A stretch of DNA of 64,000 nucleotides from Devosia sp. 66-14 (GTDB taxonomy: Bacteria > Pseudomonadota > Alphaproteobacteria > Rhizobiales > Devosiaceae): positions 745,324 to 809,323 of the forward strand of contig MKVB01000002.1 of the NCBI GenBank assembly GCA_001899085.1. Reading direction: 5' to 3'. This document shows positions 27,302-35,125 of the stretch, one piece after another (the first letter of the stretch is position 1; each line of letters opens with the position of its first letter). Position numbers and translations under genes: made by a program. The notes beneath the pieces are model-generated. The model saw only the letters and a program-made list of their open reading frames with translations, searched no databases and was not told the DNA's origin.

Positions 27302-28654
27302 GTGAAGCTGGTCGTTGTCGGAGGGGGAGGGCTGCGGGCCCCGCTATTCGTCGACTCGGCGCTGCGCCGCGCCGCCCGGACCGGGCTCACCCAGATCTGC
27401 CTGATGGATGTCGATGCGGCGCAGCTCGAACTGATCGGCGCGCTGGCCGCCGAGCTGGCGCGACGCGCCGGCGGCGCGGTGGAGATTTCCACCACCACCG
27501 ATGCCGAAACCGCCTTTGTCGGCGCCAGCTATGTGGTGACCACGGTGCGCCCGGGCGGCATTGATGGCCGCATCGCCGATGAGCGCATTGCGCTGTCGCA
27601 TGGGGTGCTGGGGCAGGAGACCACCGGAGCTGCCGGTTTCGCCATGGCGCTGCGCAGCATCCCGACCATCCTTGCCTATGCCGAAACGCTGCGACGGGTC
27701 AGCCCCGAGGCGTGGCTGTTCAATTTCACCAACCCGGCGGGGCTGGTCACCCAGGCGCTGCGCGACGCCGGCTACACGCGCAGCGTCGGCATCTGCGACA
27801 GCGCGAACGGGGCGCAAAGCGCCATCGCGAAATGGCTGCGGCTGCCCGAGCGGGCGGTGCGGGCCGAGGTATTCGGGCTCAACCATCTGTCGTTCACCCG
27901 TCGCGCCGAAGTGGCGGGGCGCGACGTGCTGCCCGATGCGCTGGCCGACGACCATTTTCTCGCCGGCACGGTGCAGCGGGTGTTCGCGCCGCATGTGGTG
28001 CGCCGGCACGGCATGTGGCTCAACGAGTATCTCTATTACTACTATTATGCCGACGAGGCTGTGGCGGCGGGTGCGGCCGGGCCGACCCGCGGCGAGGAGA
28101 TCCGCGCCCTCAACCAGAAGCTCCTGCCACGCTTGCGCCAAGCCGAGCTGCTAGCCGACCCCGCACAGGCGCTCGATATCTATTTCGCCTATGAGCGCGA
28201 GCGCAGTGCGAGCTACATGCAGCATACGCATGACGATGCCGAGCCGGTGGCCGCGGCGGCCGATACGCATGACGGCGAAGGCTATGCCGGGGTGGCGCTC
28301 GACCTGATCGAGGCGCTGCAGGGCGGTGCGCCGATCCGCACCGGGCTGAACGTGCCCAATGACGGCGCCATCGCGGGTTTGCGCGACAGCGACGTGGTCG
28401 AAGTGAGCTGCGTGGTCGACCATCACGGCATCCGGCCGCAGCCGGTCGGCACCATGCCCGATGCCCAGGGATACCTGGTCAACTCGGTGAAGCATTATGA
28501 GCGCCTGACGGTTCAGGCGGTGGCCGAGCGGAGCCGGGCGCTGGCGGCGGAAGCGCTGGTGGCGCACCCGCTGGTGCTCTCCTATTCGCGGGCCGAGCCG
28601 CTGGTCGACAAGTTCCTCGCCGCCCATGCCGGCCATGTCGGGGAGTGGTCGTGA
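27302..28654 (+). CDS. GH4 family 6-phospho-beta-glucosidase-like enzyme
   Basis: The enzyme has the NAD-binding opening VVVGGGGLRAPLFVDSALRR, FNFTNPAGLVTQAL, the metal-cysteine motif CDSANGAQ and GLNHLSFTR, all diagnostic of GH4 hydrolases, which need NAD+ and Mn2+ and work by oxidation-elimination. GLNHLS is the pattern of the 6-phospho-beta-glucosidase branch. GTG 27302 was chosen because AAGGGGG lies ahead of it and family members begin at this strand; ATG 27269 would add 11 residues. Next to it are a PfkB kinase and an ABC importer, and no PTS gene is seen, so phosphorylation of the sugar would have to be done by the kinase. Confidence 0.86.
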   Translation: MKLVVVGGGGLRAPLFVDSALRRAARTGLTQICLMDVDAAQLELIGALAAELARRAGGAVEISTTTDAETAFVGASYVVTTVRPGGIDGRIADERIALSHGVLGQETTGAAGFAMALRSIPTILAYAETLRRVSPEAWLFNFTNPAGLVTQALRDAGYTRSVGICDSANGAQSAIAKWLRLPERAVRAEVFGLNHLSFTRRAEVAGRDVLPDALADDHFLAGTVQRVFAPHVVRRHGMWLNEYLYYYYYADEAVAAGAAGPTRGEEIRALNQKLLPRLRQAELLADPAQALDIYFAYERERSASYMQHTHDDAEPVAAAADTHDGEGYAGVALDLIEALQGGAPIRTGLNVPNDGAIAGLRDSDVVEVSCVVDHHGIRPQPVGTMPDAQGYLVNSVKHYERLTVQAVAERSRALAAEALVAHPLVLSYSRAEPLVDKFLAAHAGHVGEWS

Positions 28655-29586
28655 TGCGCTCGGCCGATGTGCTGCTCACCGGTGAATATTACTGCGATCT
28701 GATCTTTGCCGATCTGCCCGGGCCGCCCAGGCTCGGGGCCGAACTGGTGGCGCGCGACCTCGCGGTGCTGCCCGGCGGCACCTACAACATCGCCCTGGCG
28801 CTGACCAGGCTTGGGCTCGATATCCACTGGGCGGCAGATTTCGGCACCGACCTGTTCAGCGCCCTGGTGCTGGAGCAGGCGGCCCGCGACGGGCTGAGCC
28901 CGATGCTGTTCAACCGGCTCGACGCACCGCTGCGTCGCGTCACCTCGGTGTTTTCGAGCGGCGGCGACCGGGGTTTCCTGACCTATGGCGACGGCGCGAT
29001 CGTGCCACCGCCGGCGGGCACGCTCGACCAGGTCCACCCCACCTGGCTGCTGCAGACCTTCCGCTTCGAGCCGGCCTGGCTCGCCTTCATGCGCGAGGCG
29101 AAAGCCGGCGGCGCCAAGCTGTTTGCCGATTGCCGCGGCGGCGACTTCACCCTCGAGACCCCGGGGGTGCGCGAGTTCCTCAGCCTGCTCGACGTGTTCT
29201 CGCCCAACGAGGACGAGGCGATGGCGCTCACCGGCATGCAGCACCCCAAAAAGGCCGCGGCGATGCTCGCCGAGCTGGTGCCGATCGTCGCCATCAAGCG
29301 CGGCGCCGACGGGGCGCTGGTCTCGGACCGGGGCCGCTGGATCAAGGTCGCGGCGCCCCAGGTGCCGGTCAAGGACACCACCGGGGCCGGCGACACCTTC
29401 AATGGCGGGTTCCTCTATGGGCTCTGCTCGGGGCGCTGCACCGAGGAGGCAGCGGAACTGGCCGTGCTCGCCGGTTCGCTGTCGGTCACCGATTACGGTG
29501 TCCTGGCGGCGCCGACGCTGAGCGCGCTCAAAAAATTCGCCGGGGAGCAGGGCAGGGGAAAGATGTTTCTCGAAACAGCCTCGTAA
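28654..29586 (+). CDS. PfkB family carbohydrate kinase
   Basis: The 310-residue kinase has the N-terminal GG motif region (AVLPGGTYNIALALTRLG) and the PfkB signature 2 DTTGAGDTFNGGFLYG near residue 245, with the catalytic Asp in GAGD. Start ATG 28654 overlaps the GH4 stop as TGATG; GTG codons lie a few bases upstream. It should transfer phosphate from ATP to a sugar hydroxyl in the cytoplasm. Its coupling to GH4 suggests that it either makes the 6-phospho-glycoside substrate or phosphorylates the released sugar. The exact sugar is unknown. Confidence 0.9.
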   Translation: MRSADVLLTGEYYCDLIFADLPGPPRLGAELVARDLAVLPGGTYNIALALTRLGLDIHWAADFGTDLFSALVLEQAARDGLSPMLFNRLDAPLRRVTSVFSSGGDRGFLTYGDGAIVPPPAGTLDQVHPTWLLQTFRFEPAWLAFMREAKAGGAKLFADCRGGDFTLETPGVREFLSLLDVFSPNEDEAMALTGMQHPKKAAAMLAELVPIVAIKRGADGALVSDRGRWIKVAAPQVPVKDTTGAGDTFNGGFLYGLCSGRCTEEAAELAVLAGSLSVTDYGVLAAPTLSALKKFAGEQGRGKMFLETAS

Positions 29587-29611
29587 GCCCGGCGCTATCT
29601 TAGTAGTGATT

Positions 29612-29630
29612 GTCTATAGGATTTGTAGAG
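29612..29630. promoter_or_regulatory. Operator-like site GTCTA-N9-TAGAG
   Basis: The 76-bp gap before the binding-protein gene contains GTCTA, nine bases, TAGAG, the same layout as 2122-2140 and 7027-7045 with one changed base in the second half-site. It lies 33 bp ahead of the ATG at 29663 and suggests that the transport genes have their own regulated promoter. Confidence 0.4.
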
Positions 29631-29662
29631 AATAACACAGACCACAGACAAGGGAGTCCGAG

Positions 29663-30895
29663 ATGACGAAGAAGTGGCTTGCCTACGCCGTCGCTGCTTT
29701 AGGGTTGGTTTCGCCTGCGCTGGCGCAGTCGACGATTACTTTTGGATATTGGGGCGATCCGCCGGAACTGCCGCCATTCGAGGAAATCGTCTCGAAGTAT
29801 CAGGCGGCCCATCCCGATGTGAAGATCGAGATCCAGCACGCTCCCTGGTCGGGCTATTTCACCCGGCTCGATGCCCAGCTCGCCGCCGGCGCCGGCCCCG
29901 ACGTGTTCTTCATCACCAATGTGCCGAGCTATGCCTCGCGCGGCGCGCTGGCGCCGCTCGACGACCTGATCAAGGCGAGCGGCTTCCCGATCGACGAGTA
30001 TGTGCCGAGCTCGCTCCTTACCCATAGCTACGAGGGCAAGCTCTATTCGATCCCGCGCGACAGCGCGCCGAGCGCCCTCTACTACAATTCCGACGCGTTC
30101 GACGCGGCCGGCGTCGCCTATCCGAACGCCGACTGGAAATGGGCGGACCTCCGTGATGCGGCGATCAAACTCACCACCAATGAAGGTGGACGCATCACCC
30201 GCTACGGCCTGGCGCTCGAATCCAACGATTGGGCGACCTGGGTGCAGCAGAACGGCGGCAAGGTGTTCGACGATCCGCTGAAGCCGACGACGTTCCTGTT
30301 GGCCGAGCCCGCGGCGGTGGAAGCCATCCAGTATATCGGCGACCTGATCAACAAGGATAAGGTGATGCCGAACTTCCTCGAGGCCGAGCAGGCCGGCGGC
30401 ACCGCGCAGCTGTTCTCGAGCGGGCAGGCGGCGATGGTGATCACCAACCCGTCGCGGCTGGGCACCTTTGCCGATGTGCCGTTCAAGTGGGCGGTGGCGA
30501 ACCTGCCGGCCGGGCCGACCGGCATCCATTCGAACCGCACCGGCGGCGCCGGCTTTGCCATCAACGCCAACAGCAAGAACCCGGAAGCGGCCTGGGCGTT
30601 CCTGCAATATCTCGCCGGGCCCGAGGGCCAGTCGATCTTTGCCGGCGCCAAGGCGGCAGCGGTGCCGGCGATGACCGGCAACGAGACGGTGCGGGCCGCG
30701 TTCAAGGCGCCGTTCGGTGACGTGTTCCTCAGGGAAGCCGAGGTGGGCGAGCAGTTCCCGCAGTTCCCGCGCTTCGTCGACCTCTCCAACCTCTATATCC
30801 AGCCGGCGCTGGACCTGGTGTGGAACGGCGAAAGCACGGCGGCCGACGCGCTCGGCGGCATCAAGGACAAGGTCAACGCCGAACTCGCCAAGTAG
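29663..30895 (+). CDS. Sugar ABC transporter substrate-binding protein (GH4 locus)
   Basis: The 410-residue family-1 solute-binding protein has a signal peptide (cleavage near ALA-QST, residue 21), then TITFGYWGDPPELPPFEEIV and LAAGAGPDVFFI, typical of CUT1 binders. AAGGGAG precedes the ATG. It follows the kinase gene by 76 bp and precedes an amidohydrolase and the two permease genes, completing an importer except for the ATPase. A GC-rich hairpin after the stop may raise its level relative to the permeases, as is common for binding proteins. Confidence 0.9.
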   Translation: MTKKWLAYAVAALGLVSPALAQSTITFGYWGDPPELPPFEEIVSKYQAAHPDVKIEIQHAPWSGYFTRLDAQLAAGAGPDVFFITNVPSYASRGALAPLDDLIKASGFPIDEYVPSSLLTHSYEGKLYSIPRDSAPSALYYNSDAFDAAGVAYPNADWKWADLRDAAIKLTTNEGGRITRYGLALESNDWATWVQQNGGKVFDDPLKPTTFLLAEPAAVEAIQYIGDLINKDKVMPNFLEAEQAGGTAQLFSSGQAAMVITNPSRLGTFADVPFKWAVANLPAGPTGIHSNRTGGAGFAINANSKNPEAAWAFLQYLAGPEGQSIFAGAKAAAVPAMTGNETVRAAFKAPFGDVFLREAEVGEQFPQFPRFVDLSNLYIQPALDLVWNGESTAADALGGIKDKVNAELAK

Positions 30896-30916
30896 CACGT
30901 GGCAGGCCACTCTGCC

Positions 30917-30967
30917 GGCCGGGACGCTCGCGCCCCGGCCATTTTCCGGAGCGTTTCGACGAAACGC
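30917..30967 (+). terminator. Tandem hairpins after the binding-protein gene
   Basis: GGCCGGG (30917-30923) pairs with CCCGGCC (30934-30940) and is followed by ATTTTCC; a second stem GCGTTTC-GAC-GAAACGC follows at 30951-30967. The first is a weak terminator-like structure. Since the operon appears to continue, partial termination or mRNA protection is more likely than a full stop. Confidence 0.45.
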
Positions 30968-31004
30968 CTGAAGCCATTGATTGCTCTAGCAACGGATCTG
31001 ACCC

Positions 31005-31880
31005 ATGCGCGTCTTCGATGCACACGTTCACTACGGCTTCTGGGACAAGCTGTTCTCGCGCGGCGCCGAGATCGGCTTTCTCGAGGCGCTGTCCGATACC
31101 TGCGAGGAAGCGGGGATCGAGAAGGTTGCGCTGCTCGCCAATCCCGGCCGCGGCAATGATGCGCTGGCCGGCGCGCTGGAGCGGCGACCCGACCTGATCG
31201 TGGCGCTCGGCCGGCTCGAACTCGACAAGGACCCGGTGACGCTGGTCGAGGATTTTTACCAGCGCGGCTTTCACGGCATCAAGATTTCAGGCGTGTCGCG
31301 CAATTACGACGATCCGGCCTATTACCCGTTCTACGAGGCGGCGCAGGCGCGCGGGCTCCGCATCCTGTTCCATACCGGCATCCTGGGCGGTCCGGTCGAT
31401 TATCTCGAAGGCGGCAAGGAGGATGCCTGGAAGGCCATCCCCGAAGGCGCCGACGAGGAGGCGCTGGTCACCCGGTTGTCGCGCGGCATCAAGCGCGAGC
31501 GCTACGGCTATTCCAGCGCCCGCATGCAGCCGATCTATCTCGACACCATCGCGTTCTATTTCCCCGAGCTGTTCATCATCGGGGCGCATCTGGGCTGGCC
31601 GGATTACCGCACCGCCAGCGCCGTGGCGCGCTGGCGGCCGCGGCTCTATTTCGACATCAGCGGCGGCGACGTGGTGCATAACCACATCGTCGAGGGCGGC
31701 TATATCGGCAAGGAAATCTCGCCGCGCAAGCTCGTCTACGGCTCGGATTCGGACCTTCGCCGGGTGAAGGGCGACATCGAGCGCTGGAAGGCCGCCTTCG
31801 ACACCATGGGGCTCAGCGCCGACGACCAGGATCGGATCTTCTACCGCAACGCCGCTTACATCTACGGGATCGACAAGTAG
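31005..31880 (+). CDS. Amidohydrolase family protein (Amidohydro_2 type)
   Basis: The 291-residue protein has a metal-binding barrel pattern: DAHVHYG at 5-11, GLRILFHTGI with a histidine near 127, IIGAHLGWPDY with a histidine near 196, and YGSDSD near 246. These resemble the PF04909 metal-dependent hydrolases and decarboxylases (amidohydrolase 2). It sits between the binding-protein and permease genes of the GH4 sugar operon and overlaps the first permease by one base, so it is co-transcribed. Possible reactions include lactone or ester hydrolysis of an oxidised sugar. No substrate can be assigned. Confidence 0.8.
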   Translation: MRVFDAHVHYGFWDKLFSRGAEIGFLEALSDTCEEAGIEKVALLANPGRGNDALAGALERRPDLIVALGRLELDKDPVTLVEDFYQRGFHGIKISGVSRNYDDPAYYPFYEAAQARGLRILFHTGILGGPVDYLEGGKEDAWKAIPEGADEEALVTRLSRGIKRERYGYSSARMQPIYLDTIAFYFPELFIIGAHLGWPDYRTASAVARWRPRLYFDISGGDVVHNHIVEGGYIGKEISPRKLVYGSDSDLRRVKGDIERWKAAFDTMGLSADDQDRIFYRNAAYIYGIDK

Positions 31881-32782
31881 TGGCCCGAAGTCGGGTCAGG
31901 CTGACGCGGGTGGCGCGCGCCGAGGAGCGGGCCGCCTGGCTGTTCCTCGCGCCGAGCCTGGTGCTGTTCGCCATCTTCACCGCCATTCCGGTGATCTCGG
32001 CCTTCTTCATCTCGTTCACCCAGTGGAACCTCTTCAACGAGGTGACCTGGGTGGGCCTGGGCAATTATATCGGCCTGGCGCATGACGAGATCTTCGCCAA
32101 GGTGCTGGGCAATACCGGCTATTTCGTCCTCGTCTCGGTGCCGGTGCAGATCGCCCTGGCGCTGGCCTGTGCGCTGGCGCTCAACCGCGGCCTCAAGGGG
32201 CAGACGTTTTTCCGCGTGGTGTATTTCCTGCCGGTGGTCACCAGCACGATCGCCGCGGCCCTGGTCTGGGCCTGGCTGTTCAACTCCAATTTCGGACTGA
32301 TCAATGCCGGGCTGAGCCTGGCCGGGGTCACCGACCTGCCCAAGTGGATGGGCTCGACCCGCTGGGCCATGCCCGCCATCATCATCGTTTCGATCTGGCA
32401 GAATCTCGGCTATGCGATGGTGCTGTTCCTCGCGGGCCTGCAGAATATCGGCAAGGACGTGCATGATGCCGCCGCGCTCGATGGCGCCACCGGCTGGGAC
32501 CGGTTCTGGCACATCACGCTGCCGCTGCTGTCGCCCACCACCTTCTTCGTCCTGGTGATCTCGATCATCGGCAGCTTCCAGGTGTTCGAACTGGTGCTGG
32601 TGATGACGAAGGCGGGCCCGGCCAACGCCACCAATACGCTGGTCTACTACATCTACCAGAACGGCTTTCAGTTCTATCAGATGGGCTATGCCAGTGCGGC
32701 GGCGATGGTGCTGTTCCTGATCGTCCTCATCTTCACGCTGGTTCAATACAAGCTGCAGCGCCGCTGGGTGCATTATGGGTAA
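31880..32782 (+). CDS. Sugar ABC transporter permease, MalF/UgpA type (GH4 locus)
   Basis: The 300-residue permease starts with GTG 31880, whose G is shared with the preceding TAG stop. It has the opening AAWLFLAPSLVLFAIFTAIP, six predicted spans, and a divergent EAA loop HDAAALDGATGWDRFWHITL. It overlaps the next permease by 8 bp. It transports the ligand of the binding protein at 29663-30895. Confidence 0.9.
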   Translation: MARSRVRLTRVARAEERAAWLFLAPSLVLFAIFTAIPVISAFFISFTQWNLFNEVTWVGLGNYIGLAHDEIFAKVLGNTGYFVLVSVPVQIALALACALALNRGLKGQTFFRVVYFLPVVTSTIAAALVWAWLFNSNFGLINAGLSLAGVTDLPKWMGSTRWAMPAIIIVSIWQNLGYAMVLFLAGLQNIGKDVHDAAALDGATGWDRFWHITLPLLSPTTFFVLVISIIGSFQVFELVLVMTKAGPANATNTLVYYIYQNGFQFYQMGYASAAAMVLFLIVLIFTLVQYKLQRRWVHYG

Positions 32783-33599
32783 GACCGCCACCGACTGGGT
32801 GCTGTTCGTGGTGTTGCTGATCGGCGCGCTGCTGATGAGCGGGCCGTTCGTCTGGATGATCGCCACCTCGTTCAAGCCGGCGGCGGACGTGTTCCAGTTC
32901 CCGCCGACCTTGTTCACCGCCGACCCGCAGGTGGAGAACTATGTCCGCATCTTCACCACCATCCCGTTCGGCCGGGCGATGGCCAACAGCCTCGTGGTCT
33001 CGGTGCTGGTGACGCTGTTGCAACTGATCACCTGCTCGATGGCCGCCTATGCCTTTGCCTGCTTGCGGTTCCGCGGCCGCGAAGCGCTGTTCCTGATCTA
33101 CCTCGCGGCGCTGATGGTGCCCTCGCAGGTAACGCTGATCCCCAATTTCATCCTGATCAAGACGCTGGGCTGGATCGATACCTACCAGGGGCTGATCCTG
33201 CCCTATGCGTTCTCGAGCTTCGGCACGTTCCTGTTGCGCCAGTATCTCAAGTCGATCCCGGCGGAGCTGCTGGAAGCGGCGCGGATCGACGGCGCCTCGC
33301 ATGCCCAGATCTACCTCACCATCGTCCTGCCGCTGGCCAAGCCTGCGCTCGGGGCGCTCGCCATCTTCACCTTCGTCGCGCAGTGGAACAATTTCCTCTG
33401 GCCGCTGATCACCACCACCAAGCCCGACATGCAGGTGGCGATCGTGGCGCTGGCGACGCTGCAGGGCCAGTACAATACCGATTGGCCGCTGCTGATGACC
33501 GGCAGCGTCATCGCCATCGTTCCGGTGCTGCTGGTGTTCGTGTTCGGCAACCGCGCCTTCATCGCGGGGCTGACCACGGGAGCGTTCGGCGGGCGGTGA
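32775..33599 (+). CDS. Sugar ABC transporter permease, MalG type (GH4 locus)
   Basis: The 274-residue permease has the MalG-type segment PFVWMIATSFKPAADVF, six spans, and the EAA loop LEAARIDGASHAQIYLTIVL. It is the last gene of the operon, so no ATPase is encoded with it; the ATPase at 18377-19450 is the nearest candidate. The toxin-antitoxin promoter begins 13 bp after its stop. Confidence 0.9.
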   Translation: MGKTATDWVLFVVLLIGALLMSGPFVWMIATSFKPAADVFQFPPTLFTADPQVENYVRIFTTIPFGRAMANSLVVSVLVTLLQLITCSMAAYAFACLRFRGREALFLIYLAALMVPSQVTLIPNFILIKTLGWIDTYQGLILPYAFSSFGTFLLRQYLKSIPAELLEAARIDGASHAQIYLTIVLPLAKPALGALAIFTFVAQWNNFLWPLITTTKPDMQVAIVALATLQGQYNTDWPLLMTGSVIAIVPVLLVFVFGNRAFIAGLTTGAFGGR

Positions 33600-33611
33600 G
33601 AAACCGAGGTG

Positions 33612-33664
33612 TACGGGATGCCCGTATCTTGTGATTGACACGAGATACGGGCATCCCGTATATT
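33612..33664 (+). promoter_or_regulatory. Promoter of the toxin-antitoxin pair with twin palindromic operators
   Basis: A consensus -35 TTGACA (33635-33640) and -10 TATATT (33659-33664) with an 18-bp spacer are flanked by two palindromes: TACGGG-ATG-CCCGTA at 33612-33626 and TACGGG-CAT-CCCGTA at 33646-33660. The second covers the spacer and part of the -10. Centres are 34 bp apart. This fits autorepression by the HTH antitoxin. Confidence 0.85.
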
Positions 33665-33670
33665 CTCCTT

Positions 33671-34030
33671 GTGCACTCCGTCGTCGAAACCCCACCGTAT
33701 CTTGCGGCTGCCAAAGACGCCGGCATGTCGGGTGACGTTCGCGCCGAGGTGGTCAATGCCATTTCCAGGAACCCGGAGATCGGGGACCTGATGGAGGGCA
33801 CGGGTGGCTTCCGGAAGTTCCGTTTCGCCAAGCCCGGCATGGGCAAACGCGGTGGCTTCCGGGTGGTGTCGTACTACTACGACGAAGAGCTGCCGGTCTT
33901 CCTGATCACGGTGTTCGGGAAGAACGAGAAGGACAATTTGTCGAAGGACGAGCGGAACGCGTTGAAGGCCATGTCGAGGACGTTGGCCGACCGCTACCGA
34001 AAGTCGAAGCAGGAGAAGCCAGGCAAATGA
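33671..34030 (+). CDS. RelE/HigB-like toxin of a type II toxin-antitoxin system
   Basis: The 119-residue protein has the RelE-like (PF06296) pattern: an N-terminal SVVETPPYLAAAKDAG helix, TGGFRKFRFAKPGMGKRGGFRV, then YYYDEELPVFLITVFGKNEK. Such toxins are mRNA interferases acting at the ribosome. GTG 33671 was chosen: an upstream in-frame start would lie within the -35 box, and family members begin with the HSVVETP segment. The start coincides with the expected transcription start, so the mRNA is probably leaderless. The antitoxin gene follows with a 4-bp overlap, the HigBA-like order of toxin first. Confidence 0.85.
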   Translation: MHSVVETPPYLAAAKDAGMSGDVRAEVVNAISRNPEIGDLMEGTGGFRKFRFAKPGMGKRGGFRVVSYYYDEELPVFLITVFGKNEKDNLSKDERNALKAMSRTLADRYRKSKQEKPGK

Positions 34031-34437
34031 GCAAGAGCGCGTTTGACAAGATCGCAGCCGGGATGGAGGCCGCTATCGATTATGTCGACGGTGACCGTGA
34101 AGGCTTCGTCACCCATATCCCCGACGAAATAGATCTGAAGGGTATTCGGACCAGCCTGGGCTTGAGCCAGCCCAAGTTTGCCGAGGCTTTCGGCTTCACG
34201 GTCGGCCGCATCCGCGATTGGGAACAGAAGCGTTTCGCCATCGATGCTCCCTCCCGCGTCCTGCTGACGGTCATAAAGAACGAGCCAGCGGCGGTGCTGA
34301 GGGCCCTGGGCCGGGAACGGGACTATGCGGTGACCCTGCGTCCGACTGATGCGGCGACCGCCAGAACCAGGACCGGCGGCAGAAAGGCGAGACCGGATTT
34401 GAGCACGAAGGCGTCGCACGCAGGCAAGGGCGGCTGA
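34027..34437 (+). CDS. HigA-like HTH antitoxin (XRE family)
   Basis: The 136-residue protein has an XRE helix-turn-helix at about 38-70 (IDLKGIRTSLGLSQPKFAEA, then GFTVGRIRDWEQKRF), which binds DNA, preceded by a short helical segment. After about residue 95 comes a basic, probably disordered tail rich in Ala, Thr, Arg and Lys, longer than usual for this family. It starts at ATGA overlapping the toxin stop. It should neutralise the toxin and repress their common promoter through the twin palindromes. Confidence 0.85.
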   Translation: MSKSAFDKIAAGMEAAIDYVDGDREGFVTHIPDEIDLKGIRTSLGLSQPKFAEAFGFTVGRIRDWEQKRFAIDAPSRVLLTVIKNEPAAVLRALGRERDYAVTLRPTDAATARTRTGGRKARPDLSTKASHAGKGG

Positions 34438-34453
34438 GGGGCGATCCGCCGCC

Positions 34454-35068
34454 TCAGGCCGGCCGGATCAGCGCTTCGCTGCCGATCGGGGTGAAGCCGA
34501 GGCTGAGGAAGGCGCGGAGCGAGCGGGCATTGCCGGGGGAGACCGCGGCGAACAGCAGTTCACCGACAGGTACGAGGCCGACAGCCTCCTTGATGAGAGC
34601 GGTGCCGAAGCCGCGATTATGGGTGTCGGCTTCGACACTCAGCTCGCGACGCCCGGCAAGGCCGGCGCCGATGGTGACGAGGCCGCGCTCATCGCCATAG
34701 ACGCGCACGTCGGAGCGATATTGCCGCGCATATTGCACCCGCGGGTGGTCGTCGGCGTCGGTGCGGAGCGGCAGGGTGGAGGCGCCGGTGCCACGCGCAT
34801 AGAGCATCACGTCGATGACCCCGACAAAGCCCTTGGGGCCGGCGAGCCAGCGCAGGAAATCGGGCGCCATCGAGCCGCCATAGCCATCGGGCCCCTGGCC
34901 CAGCACCTCGTCGGCGGAGCGCGCCGTGGCGACCACCGCATGGCCGGTAAATGCCACCGAACATTCCCAGCCGCCGGCCAGCGGCGGCAGCACGGTGACG
35001 GCGCCATCGACATCAGGGAAGCGGCCCTCGGCGGCGCCGGTCAGCAGATCGAGCAGGGGGTGGTGCAT
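34454..35068 (-). CDS. GNAT family N-acetyltransferase (second locus)
   Basis: The 204-residue protein has a GNAT core in its C-terminal half: LSVEADTHNRGFGTALIKEA with the acetyl-CoA loop N-R-G-F-G-T, and RSLRAFLSLGFTPIGSEALI at the end. The N-terminal half (AVTVLPPLAGGWECSVAFTG) is of unassigned type. Start 35068 begins the conserved helix; a longer upstream extension overlaps the divergent M20 gene. It is divergent from a second M20 deacylase, with 57 bp between the starts, mirroring the acetylase-deacylase pair at 4882-6608. Its acceptor is unknown. Confidence 0.75.
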   Translation of the reverse strand: MHHPLLDLLTGAAEGRFPDVDGAVTVLPPLAGGWECSVAFTGHAVVATARSADEVLGQGPDGYGGSMAPDFLRWLAGPKGFVGVIDVMLYARGTGASTLPLRTDADDHPRVQYARQYRSDVRVYGDERGLVTIGAGLAGRRELSVEADTHNRGFGTALIKEAVGLVPVGELLFAAVSPGNARSLRAFLSLGFTPIGSEALIRPA

Positions 35069-35125
35069 GACGCTAAAGGAGACCTGTTCTATCGGGGTCG
35101 GAAGTCTGCGATACAGGCGCTCGCC

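Noticed and set aside
33635..33670. Upstream start for the RelE-like toxin
   Set aside because: It would lie inside the -35 and -10 elements; GTG 33671 begins the conserved family segment.
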